A model generated the notes under the pieces. It was not told the DNA's origin. It made no database searches and saw only the letters and a list, made by a program, of their open reading frames with translations. Positions 5,576 through 11,121 of a stretch of DNA of 11,121 nucleotides are shown piece by piece. The first letter of the stretch is position 1. Each line of letters begins with the position of its first letter. The stretch is taken from contig USCI01000077.1 in the NCBI GenBank assembly GCA_900553255.1, forward strand, positions 1-11,121, read 5' to 3'. The translations under genes and the position numbers were made by a program. This DNA is from an uncultured Oscillospiraceae bacterium. GTDB lineage: Bacteria; Bacillota; Clostridia; Oscillospirales; Acutalibacteraceae.

Positions 5576-6499
5576 ATGGCTTTTACGGCAAAAGACGTGG
5601 TTGCCCTGCGCGAGAAGACCGGCGTAGGCATGATGGACTGCAAAAAAGCGCTTACCGAGACCGACGGCGATATGGAAAAGGCGATCGACATCCTTCGTGA
5701 AAAGGGTCTCGCTGCTGCGGCGAAGAAATCCGGCCGCATCGCTGCTGAGGGTATGGTTTATGCGTATGTTGACGACGCCAAAAAGGTCGGCGTGGTCGTG
5801 GAAGTAAACAGCGAAACCGACTTTGTTGCGAAGAACGCCGATTTCCAGGCGTTTGTCAAGACGGTGGCGGAGGTTATCGCGGACAAGGCGCCCGCCGATG
5901 TCGCGGCGCTGCTCGAGATGCCCTTCCCGGGCGCCGGCACGGTGGCCGATGCGCTGCGGGAGAAGGTGCTGGTGATCGGGGAAAACCTGAACATCCGCCG
6001 GTTTGCCCGTTACGAGGGCGACTGCGTGGCGTATATCCACGGCGGCGGCCGGATCGGCGTGCTGGTCCGCTTTGAGGCGGATGCGGCGGCGTCCGGTTCC
6101 GAGGCGCTGGTGGAATGCGGCAAGGATGTGGCGATGCAGATTGCGGCCATGAACGCGACCTACCTCGACAAGAGCTGCGTGCCGGCCGAGGACATCGAGA
6201 AGGAAAAGGAAATCCTGATCGCGCAGATCAAGAACGATCCGAAGAACGCGAGCAAGCCCGAGGCGATCATCCACAAGATGGTCGAGGGCCGCATCGGTAA
6301 GTTCTATGAGAACAACTGCCTGCTGCAGCAGGCGTTCGTCAAGGACGGCAACATGAATGTCGAGCAGTACATTGCCAGCAAGGCGAAGGAAGCCGGCGGC
6401 ACGATGAAGCTCGTCGAGTATGCCCGCTTTGAAAAGGGCGAGGGCATGCAGAAGCGCGAAGACGATTTCGCTGCCGAAGTTGCCAGCATGGTGAAATAA
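5576..6499 (+). CDS. tsf: Translation elongation factor Ts
   Basis: This 307-residue protein is the guanine-nucleotide exchange factor that recycles EF-Tu-GDP in the cytosol. The N-terminal UBA-like domain carries V-x-x-L-R-E-K-T-G-V-G-M-M-D-C-K-K-A-L (8-26). The core has the catalytic T-D-F-V motif (81-84) that disturbs the Mg2+ site of EF-Tu. Two dimerisation-type subdomains follow, with the ALVECGKDVAMQIAAMNA-like helix, and near the end LLQQAFVKDGNMNVEQYI. Length is as usual for the family (about 290-310). The ATG at 5576 is used: AAGGA precedes it by ten bases and it aligns with other EF-Ts N-termini, unlike the ATG at 5540. The gene is second in the operon and followed by a strong terminator. 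Confidence 0.97.
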   Translation: MAFTAKDVVALREKTGVGMMDCKKALTETDGDMEKAIDILREKGLAAAAKKSGRIAAEGMVYAYVDDAKKVGVVVEVNSETDFVAKNADFQAFVKTVAEVIADKAPADVAALLEMPFPGAGTVADALREKVLVIGENLNIRRFARYEGDCVAYIHGGGRIGVLVRFEADAAASGSEALVECGKDVAMQIAAMNATYLDKSCVPAEDIEKEKEILIAQIKNDPKNASKPEAIIHKMVEGRIGKFYENNCLLQQAFVKDGNMNVEQYIASKAKEAGGTMKLVEYARFEKGEGMQKREDDFAAEVASMVK

Positions 6500-6520
6500 G
6501 CACGGTCTAGGCAGAATAAT

Positions 6521-6561
6521 ACCCCGTCCCGCTCTGTTTGAGCGGGACGGGGTTGTTTTTT
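6521..6561 (+). terminator. tsf: Terminator of the rpsB-tsf operon
   Basis: CCCCGTCCCGCTC and GAGCGGGACGGGG form a perfect 13-bp stem (14 with a flanking A-T) around TGTTT, followed by TTGTTTTTT. It is one of the strongest intrinsic terminators in the window, so pyrH and frr are not part of this transcript. Confidence 0.95.
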
Positions 6562-6571
6562 GCGGCGGAGC

Positions 6572-6600
6572 ATGACAATGGCTCCGGGATGTGGTACACT
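6572..6600 (+). promoter_or_regulatory. Promoter of the interrupted membrane-protein gene
   Basis: ATGACA (6572-6577), a 17-base spacer and TACACT (6595-6600) preceded by TGG resemble an extended -10 promoter. The start near 6607 leaves about 34 bases to the GTG at 6641. It begins 11 bases after the rpsB-tsf terminator. Confidence 0.6.
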
Positions 6601-6640
6601 GATGCCAAACGGCTTTGCGATGCAAGGGGGGGGAACCAAT

Positions 6641-7246
6641 GTGGCAAAATCACCTGTGCGGCGCCGCCGGCTGCTGCGCATCATCGGGGGCGTATGCGTC
6701 ATCCTGCTTTCACTGTATGTCCTGCTGTGCGAGGTGGGCTTTTTCCGCGGCGTGCCGGTGGAGCCGCCCGACCGGATTACAGTCTACCGGGACGGACAGA
6801 GTGCTGTCTTTGACCGATAGTCGCCGGAATACCGGGCGATCTGGTCGCGGCTGAAGCCGTATGGCAAAAGCACGCTGCTCGACGCCATGCTCGGGCGGCT
6901 GCCGGAGGATCAGCACAATGCGGCATCGTTCGGCGAGCAGGTGGAGAGCTACCTGCAGTACGGAACGGCGCTGCGGCTGAGCTATGACCGGAAGCTGGCC
7001 GGGCCGATCTCCGGCGACCCGGAGGACGGATGGAACGAGCTGCTGTATCTGCTGGATTATCCCGAGCTGCCGCCGGAGGAGCAGGGCTGCCTGCTGCATC
7101 CTGCGCATGAAAACGGGCATATGCTGCTGTATGAAACCGCCGAATGTTTTGCGAATGATCTGCCGCACGCCTTTACCCGCGGGGTGGTGAACACCCGGTA
7201 CCCGCGTGCGGCGGCGGAATATATCCGCACGCTCCAGCTCGGGTGA
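6641..7246 (+). pseudogene. Single-pass membrane protein gene with an in-frame amber stop
   Basis: One reading frame of 202 codons runs from GTG 6641 to TGA 7244-7246 and is broken only by TAG at 6818-6820 (codon 60). The GTG follows a G-rich Shine-Dalgarno (6624-6633). The product begins with a basic stretch (RRRR, 7-10) and a hydrophobic helix (about 11-30), then ITVYRDGQSAVFDR before the stop. After it comes SPEYRAIWSRL, which reads as a direct continuation, and the rest is a soluble, acidic, Glu/Leu-rich domain. CAG to TAG is a one-base change, so a recent nonsense mutation of Gln60 is the simplest view; readthrough is an alternative. There is no Shine-Dalgarno at ATG 6887 to support reinitiation. 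I do not recognise the family. The frame, helix and promoter show a real gene; its state is less sure. Confidence 0.65.
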
Positions 7247-7277
7247 CGGGCGCTTTACATATGGGTACCCGCAGGGG

Positions 7278-7850
7278 TTACAGCGGCAGATACCACAGCA
7301 GCTGTACCTCGTCGCGGCAGCCGGGCACGTTGCGGTAGGCGCGGGTGTGGATACCGCCGAGCACGGCCCCCTGCCGATGGTAAAATTTTATCGCTGCAGC
7401 GTTGTTGTTCTGGCATTCGATCTTCATTTCGGCCAGACCCTGTTCCCGCGCCCAGCCGGCGGCCAGTGCGAACAGCCGGGTGCCGACCCCCTGCCGCTGA
7501 TATCCCGGGGATACCCGCAGGTCCCACAGCACACTCAGATCCTCCCGGCCTTCGAGCAGGTCGACGCCGGGTGTGCGGGAGGCGACGGCGGCCGCGGCGA
7601 CCGGGCGATTGCCGTCGCAGGCGAAGAAGAACGCCCAGTTGGTCAGGTCAAACCGCCCGGGCAGCTCCGCCATACATTCAAACGCACCGAGATCTTTGGT
7701 TTGCGGCGGTACGGGCACCTCCTGCAGCAGCAGGCCGCCCAGGCCGCGGTTGGCCGGTTTGACGGCAAATTCGGTGCGGATATCCACCAGCATCGGAATG
7801 GCGTCGTACTGTGTCAACTGTTCGGGCTGTACCTGTTTATACACCAGCAT
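7278..7850 (-). CDS. GNAT acetyltransferase, streptothricin-acetyltransferase-like
   Basis: This is a 190-residue GNAT enzyme. The strand LSVLWDLRVSPGY (105-117) leads to the acetyl-CoA loop R/Q-x-x-G-x-G-T (RQGVGT, 119-124). IECQNNNAAAIKFYHRQGAVLGGI (144-167) is the motif B end with Asn and Tyr in place, and DEVQLLWYL (180-188) closes the fold. This layout, including the final DE...WY strand, resembles SatA/YyaR proteins that acetylate streptothricin, but general GNAT members look alike and the substrate is not proven. A near-ideal AAGGAGGT (7862-7855) precedes the ATG by four to five bases. It follows the UROD-like gene by 23 bases on the same strand, so the two are very likely co-transcribed. 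No clear terminator lies in the 31 bases to the convergent gene. Confidence 0.85.
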   Translation of the reverse strand: MLVYKQVQPEQLTQYDAIPMLVDIRTEFAVKPANRGLGGLLLQEVPVPPQTKDLGAFECMAELPGRFDLTNWAFFFACDGNRPVAAAAVASRTPGVDLLEGREDLSVLWDLRVSPGYQRQGVGTRLFALAAGWAREQGLAEMKIECQNNNAAAIKFYHRQGAVLGGIHTRAYRNVPGCRDEVQLLWYLPL

Positions 7851-7873
7851 AAAGACCTCCTTCGGCGGGGCGA

Positions 7874-8887
7874 TTACCGTTCACCATAGCACGCCGCATA
7901 CAGCGCCTCCAGGCTGGGAAGGGGACAGTCGCCGGTGATGCCGTTGCCCGCTGTGAGCATAAACCGGCCCTCCGGGCGGTCAAAGGTCTCCTTGAGAAAA
8001 CGCACCTCGGCGGCCACCTCTTCCGGCGTACCGTAAGGGATAGTCTGCTGCACGTCGAAGCCCGCCCATATACACAGCTTGCTGCCGTATTTGGCGGCAA
8101 TTTCCTGCTGATTCATCGTGTACTTCTGGATGGGATGCAGTACATCCAACCCTGCCTCGATCAGATCCGGGATAAACGACTCAATATTGCCGCAGGAATG
8201 CATCCAGAAGTGCATGCCGAGCCGGTGGGCTTCTTCAATCAGCTCCCGATAGTAGGGCAGGAAGAATTCCCGGAAGATTTCGGGGGAGAAAAAGGGGCCG
8301 TTCTGGGTGCCGATGTCGTCGCTGATAAAAACACCGTCCACATGAAGCTCCTTTCGCGCACGGCGGATCACCTGCTTATAATACTGTGTGAGCGCGGCGA
8401 ACAGCTTGTGGGTTTCCTCCGGGTACAGATAAAAGTCGGTCAGCGCGTTTTCCATGCCGCGCAGCCACCACTGCCGTTCAAACAGCCAGTACCACCAGTG
8501 GATGAGCGTATACCGCTCGCCGGAAGACGGCGTCAGTCCGGCAAACAGCTCCGGATGGTTCGCATCCGGCATGGTTTCAATGAAGCGGTCGATCTCCGCT
8601 TCGATATCCTCCATATAGCAGTTGCTGTCCAGGCCGTGGCGGCCATCGTCGGTAATATCCTTGTAATTGATCCAGCGGTTGCTGCCCGAAATTCCCGGCA
8701 TCGAGGGCATTTTGAAGTCGACGTCCTGCGGGTATTTGGCCTGCAGGGCGGTGACAAAGGGCTGCTGCTCCGGCGCGAAAGCACCGGCACCGTTCCACAG
8801 GTGCAGCATCACCGGCACGCGGGGAGCGTGCCCGGTCCCCTCGATGGTACGGATGATGTCCTCTCTGCTCAGCGGCTGTATCGTCAT
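7874..8887 (-). CDS. Uroporphyrinogen-decarboxylase-superfamily protein, methyltransferase-like
   Basis: This 337-residue protein belongs to the UROD/MtaA/CmuA superfamily of TIM barrels. The catalytic Arg-rich N-terminal signature of HemE is missing, so haem synthesis is unlikely. Instead H230-x-C232 (in MHSCGNIESFIPDLIEAGLDVLHPIQ) and C321 (in TAGNGITGDCPLP) match the His-x-Cys...Cys zinc site of corrinoid-dependent methyltransferases such as MtaA. VFISDDIGTQNGPFFSPEIF (186-205) is the usual active-site strand. Such proteins are common in gut clostridia with unknown methyl or acyl substrates. No corrinoid protein is encoded next to it. A strong promoter and AGGAGGG precede the ATG at 8887. 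The gene is first in a two-gene operon with the GNAT gene. Confidence 0.85.
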   Translation of the reverse strand: MTIQPLSREDIIRTIEGTGHAPRVPVMLHLWNGAGAFAPEQQPFVTALQAKYPQDVDFKMPSMPGISGSNRWINYKDITDDGRHGLDSNCYMEDIEAEIDRFIETMPDANHPELFAGLTPSSGERYTLIHWWYWLFERQWWLRGMENALTDFYLYPEETHKLFAALTQYYKQVIRRARKELHVDGVFISDDIGTQNGPFFSPEIFREFFLPYYRELIEEAHRLGMHFWMHSCGNIESFIPDLIEAGLDVLHPIQKYTMNQQEIAAKYGSKLCIWAGFDVQQTIPYGTPEEVAAEVRFLKETFDRPEGRFMLTAGNGITGDCPLPSLEALYAACYGER

Positions 8888-8916
8888 GGGCGTTCCCTCC
8901 TGATCCGTTTATCGCT

Positions 8917-8945
8917 ATTATACTTGATACGGGATGCTTTGTAAA
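8917..8945 (-). promoter_or_regulatory. Sigma-A promoter of the UROD-like/GNAT operon
   Basis: On the minus strand TTTACA (8945-8940), a 17-base spacer and a perfect TATAAT (8922-8917) form a strong promoter about 30 bases before the start codon. The -35 box lies only five bases beyond the terminator hairpin of the upstream ABC operon. Confidence 0.88.
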
Positions 8946-8948
8946 CGG

Positions 8949-8984
8949 AAGAGGCCGGGAAACCCCCTCGGTTTTCCCGGCCTC
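8949..8984 (-). terminator. Terminator of the GntR-ABC operon
   Basis: GAGGCCGGGAAA and TTTCCCGGCCTC form a perfect 12-bp stem (8951-8962 with 8973-8984) around a ten-base loop. On the minus strand the tail is TTCCGTTTAC, a weak T tract. The hairpin stands four bases after the permease stop codon. Confidence 0.78.
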
Positions 8985-8988
8985 CGGA

Positions 8989-9639
8989 TCAATACTGCTT
9001 GTTTTTCACGATGTGCACCGAGCAGGTAAAAGAGACGGCAAGTGCCATGATGACCAGCAACGCCAGCACCCAGGGCAGCGCCGAAAGCACCGCAGGGGTG
9101 AGTGACAGCGGCTGATCGGGGCTCTGCATCACAGCGCTGATCCCGCCGGAAACCGCCGCCGGGATAGCGCACGCTAGGATCAGCACAATGCGTCCTTTGT
9201 TGACGCCGAATTTGTAGAAAAGCGGAAACATGACCGCAGCGCACAGTGCGCCGACACCCAGGCTTGCCGCAGCCACTGTCAGGGTGCTGGGAATGCGTTC
9301 CGGCTCGCTGCGCACCGCATAAATGGCGGCCTGCAGGCCGGTGATAAAGCCGGTTCCCAGCAGTCCGAGCGAAAGACTGGTGAGATAGCGGGAGAGCACA
9401 ATCTGCCACGCGGCGGCCGGCGATGCGGCGAGCAGCTTGTCGAAGCGGGCCTGCTCGTCGTAGGCGAAGCAGTTGATCGCCAGCAGTACGACCAGTGCGC
9501 TGAAAATGCCGGTGAGGAAGCCGCCGTCATCGTTCGCGGCAAACAGCCCGACGAACACCACGATATAAATGAGCATAAACAGCAGCTGACGGTTTAGCAC
9601 CATCCAATCCTTGACAAACAGACTTCTGACGGTTTTCAC
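8989..9639 (-). CDS. ABC-2 type transporter permease
   Basis: This is a 216-residue integral membrane protein with about six hydrophobic segments (roughly 17-34, 41-57, 85-108, 119-140, 150-170, 186-209). The AYDEQARFDKLLAASPAAAWQIVLSRY segment (59-85) is typical of the ABC2_membrane_5-like permeases paired with YtrB-type ATPases. It should form the channel half of an exporter or membrane-stress transporter; the cargo is unknown. GTG 9639 is chosen because AAAGGAGG (9656-9649) lies nine bases upstream; a start at 9777 in the same frame would run through the end of the ATPase gene. The Shine-Dalgarno follows the ATPase stop codon at once, so the genes are translated as a tight pair. It is the last gene of the operon. 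Confidence 0.87.
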   Translation of the reverse strand: MKTVRSLFVKDWMVLNRQLLFMLIYIVVFVGLFAANDDGGFLTGIFSALVVLLAINCFAYDEQARFDKLLAASPAAAWQIVLSRYLTSLSLGLLGTGFITGLQAAIYAVRSEPERIPSTLTVAAASLGVGALCAAVMFPLFYKFGVNKGRIVLILACAIPAAVSGGISAVMQSPDQPLSLTPAVLSALPWVLALLVIMALAVSFTCSVHIVKNKQY

Positions 9640-9656
9640 AGCGATATGCCTCCTTT

Positions 9657-10535
9657 TTACGCCGGATCTCCGGCGGCGCCGTTTTTCTCCTGCCGGGAGA
9701 AGCTGAGCATGATTTCCTCGACGGTCGGCCGTTCGGTATACAGGCCCGGACAGTTGTCGAGCTCCGCCCGCGCGCACAGCGCCTCGCCGCCGAAGCTGTT
9801 TTCCCGCAGGCCGATCAGCCGGCTGCGGCCGATGCGGTCGAGCTGGTCGCGGCTGCCCTTGACCAGCACATATTTGTCCCGCAGCTCATCCTTTTCCTCA
9901 TGGAAAACCAGCCGGCCGTGGGACAGCATCGCGATGGTGTCCGCAATCTTGTCAAGGTCGCTGGTGATGTGGGTGGACAGCACCACCGCCCGCCGGTCGT
10001 CCTGCAGGAACTCCAGGAAAATGTCCAGGATCTCGTCCCGCACCAGCGGATCCAGTCCGCTCGTCGGCTCGTCGAGCAGCAGCAGCCGGGGATTGTGGCT
10101 GAGCGCGGCGGCGATTGAGAGCTTCATTTTCATGCCGCGGGAGAATTCCTTTACCTTTTTGTTTTCCGGAAGATTGAACCGGCGGAGATAGCCGGCGTAA
10201 AGCGCGGGATCCCACTGTTCATACAGCCCGCGCATGTAACATCCGATTTGCTGCGGGGTCAAAATCTCATGGAAGCAGGGCTCGTCGAACACCACGCCGA
10301 TCTGCTGCTTGATCGTCGCCGCATCCCGTACGTTATCCAGGCCGAAAACCCGGATTTCGCCGGAATCCCGGTGCAGCAGGTTGAGAATCAGCTTGATGGT
10401 GGTGCTTTTTCCCGCGCCGTTCGCGCCGACCAGACCGGTGATGGTGCCCGGGGCGACGGTGAGGCTCAGGTCGTTGAGGGTAAAATCCGAAAAGCGTTTG
10501 GTCAGATGGTGGATTTCCAGAATATTGGCCGACAT
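9657..10535 (-). CDS. ABC transporter ATP-binding protein, YtrB-like
   Basis: This 292-residue cytosolic ATPase powers the permease encoded next to it. Walker A is GANGAGKST (37-45), Walker B is LLLLDEP (151-157), the D-loop is SGLD (159-162) and the switch His is H189. The signature motif reads FSRGM (131-135) instead of LSGGQ, and the Q-loop position is VVFDEP, changes common in this two-component ABC-2 group. A C-terminal extension of about 80 residues follows the ATPase core (after about 212). AAGGA lies nine bases before the ATG at 10535. The gap to the GntR gene is 32 bases and to the permease 17, all on one strand, as in ytrA-ytrB-ytrC of Bacillus, an operon induced by cell-wall antibiotics. 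Function in such stress is inferred only from this likeness. Confidence 0.93.
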   Translation of the reverse strand: MSANILEIHHLTKRFSDFTLNDLSLTVAPGTITGLVGANGAGKSTTIKLILNLLHRDSGEIRVFGLDNVRDAATIKQQIGVVFDEPCFHEILTPQQIGCYMRGLYEQWDPALYAGYLRRFNLPENKKVKEFSRGMKMKLSIAAALSHNPRLLLLDEPTSGLDPLVRDEILDIFLEFLQDDRRAVVLSTHITSDLDKIADTIAMLSHGRLVFHEEKDELRDKYVLVKGSRDQLDRIGRSRLIGLRENSFGGEALCARAELDNCPGLYTERPTVEEIMLSFSRQEKNGAAGDPA

Positions 10536-10567
10536 GGTCGTTCATCCTTTCCCGCCGGATCGACGGC

Positions 10568-10945
10568 TCAGTCTTCTTCCTGATACAGCAGATGCACGAG
10601 GGCACACACCTCGTCCGCCGTCACACCGCCGAGCTTTGCGGCAGCTACCGCATCGCTGAGATGCGCTTCCATCCGCTGCCGCTGTTCCTCCCGGAACAGC
10701 TCGGCGTTCTGCGCCGCAACAAAGCTGCCGCGGCCGGTCATCGTGACGATGAACCCTTCCCGCTCCAGCTCCTCGTAGGCCCGTTTGGTGGTGATCAGGC
10801 TGATGCGCAGCTCCTTGGCCAGCAGCCGCATCGAGGGCAGCGCTTCACCCTCGTGCAGCTCGCCGGACATGATGGCGTTTTTGATCTGCCGCACAATCTG
10901 CTCATAGATCGGCGTGTCGCCGGTGTTCCGAATCACGATATTCAT
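10568..10945 (-). CDS. GntR-family regulator, YtrA subfamily
   Basis: This 125-residue DNA-binding repressor has a winged helix-turn-helix at about 10-77. It reads PIYEQIVRQIKNAIMSGEL, then PSMRLLAKELRISLITTKRAYEELEREGF and the wing T-G-R-G-S-F-V (70-76). The short C-terminal part (78-125) is a helical dimerisation tail, too small for a ligand domain; this is what defines the YtrA subfamily (about 120-130 residues). The ATG at 10945 has GGAGGG (10957-10952) six bases upstream; an in-frame start at 11101 would run through the promoter and is rejected. It is the first gene of an operon with an ABC ATPase and permease, the standard arrangement, and probably represses its own promoter. Confidence 0.93.
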   Translation of the reverse strand: MNIVIRNTGDTPIYEQIVRQIKNAIMSGELHEGEALPSMRLLAKELRISLITTKRAYEELEREGFIVTMTGRGSFVAAQNAELFREEQRQRMEAHLSDAVAAAKLGGVTADEVCALVHLLYQEED

Positions 10946-10967
10946 CGGCTTCCCTCCGGTGTGCTTA

Positions 10968-10988
10968 GTGTATATATAGTATATACAC
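10968..10988. promoter_or_regulatory. Operator-like inverted repeat over the GntR-operon promoter
   Basis: GTGTATATA and TATATACAC, separated by TAG, form a perfect 9+9 bp inverted repeat of 21 bases. It covers the whole -10 box, so a bound dimer would block RNA polymerase. The adjacent GntR-family protein is the obvious candidate to bind it; this link is inference. Confidence 0.75.
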
Positions 10989-11007
10989 AATATTTTATTC
11001 CTGTCAA
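10978..11007 (-). promoter_or_regulatory. Promoter of the GntR-ABC operon
   Basis: On the minus strand a perfect TTGACA (11007-11002) and TATACT (10983-10978) are 18 bases apart; a TATATA two bases nearer is an alternative -10. An A/T-rich stretch with AAAAATATTTTT (11018-11029 region) lies upstream of the -35 and may act as an UP element. Confidence 0.85.
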
Positions 11008-11121
11008 GAGGGGGAAAACAAAAATATTTTTCCAGCGGTACAGAGACGAAAAACCCCACCGGCGAATATGAACCGAACCATAAAAAACGGACAATAGACA
11101 AAATACCCCCTGATGTAGGAA
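11008..11121. other. Non-coding right end
   Basis: No gene is supported here. The stretch is A/T-richer than the rest and contains the AAAAATATTTTT palindrome noted with the promoter. No terminator stem or RNA gene is clear. Confidence 0.5.

Noticed and set aside
5573..6625. Minus-strand open frame of 350 codons over tsf
   Set aside because: Antisense to EF-Ts and crossing the operon terminator, without a ribosome-binding site or known domain.
7206..8944. Plus-strand frames (227 and 269 codons) over the GNAT and UROD-like genes
   Set aside because: Both are antisense to genes with clear motifs, good promoters and Shine-Dalgarno sites.
1..11121. tRNA, rRNA, CRISPR arrays and insertion sequences
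   Set aside because: Reading both strands I saw no cloverleaf-like segment, regularly spaced direct repeats, transposase or terminal inverted repeats. A covariance-model scan would be the decisive test for small RNAs.

Overview
The window reads as a chromosomal segment of a GC-rich, endospore-forming member of the Firmicutes (class Clostridia, plausibly an Oscillospirales/Ruminococcaceae-type gut anaerobe). The evidence is a full-length forespore sigma factor SigG, a YlmC/YmxH-type PRC-barrel sporulation protein, strong AGGAGG ribosome-binding sites, GTG starts and sigma-A-like promoters, several with an extended -10 (TGG before TAnnnT). The taxonomic placement is inference from these features. 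I see no IS element, CRISPR array, tRNA or rRNA, and no phage gene.

Layout, left to right. (1) 1-302: non-coding leader with a possible promoter. (2) 303-752: small zinc-ribbon + TM2-domain membrane protein, closed by a strong terminator. (3) 948-2995, plus strand: sigG, a GNAT acetyltransferase with its own promoter, and the YmxH-like protein. sigG and ymxH are near neighbours in many clostridia, so the acetyltransferase looks like a later insertion between them. (4) 2997-4304, minus strand: MATE-family efflux transporter, convergent with ymxH with a single base between the stop codons. (5) 4305-4699: divergent regulatory region with a good minus-strand promoter for the transporter, a good plus-strand promoter for rpsB, and a structured rpsB leader. 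(6) 4700-6561: rpsB-tsf (ribosomal protein S2 and elongation factor Ts), closed by a near-perfect terminator; pyrH and frr do not follow. (7) 6641-7246, plus strand: single-pass membrane protein whose frame is cut by one in-frame TAG. (8) 8945-7278, minus strand: a promoter, a uroporphyrinogen-decarboxylase-superfamily protein with a His-x-Cys...Cys zinc triad like that of corrinoid methyltransferases, and a GNAT acetyltransferase resembling streptothricin acetyltransferases. (9) 11007-8949, minus strand: a YtrA-type GntR repressor, an ABC ATPase and an ABC-2 permease form one operon. It has a strong promoter overlapped by a 9+9 bp inverted repeat and ends in a 12-bp-stem hairpin.

Most genes are recognisable families. 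The least ordinary points are the in-frame amber codon in the membrane-protein gene, the near-perfect operator over the ytr-like promoter, the rpsB leader with competing stems, a 16-bp palindrome combined with a possible sigma-G promoter before sigG, and the UROD-like/GNAT gene pair. I did not find convincing evidence for a wholly new multi-gene system.
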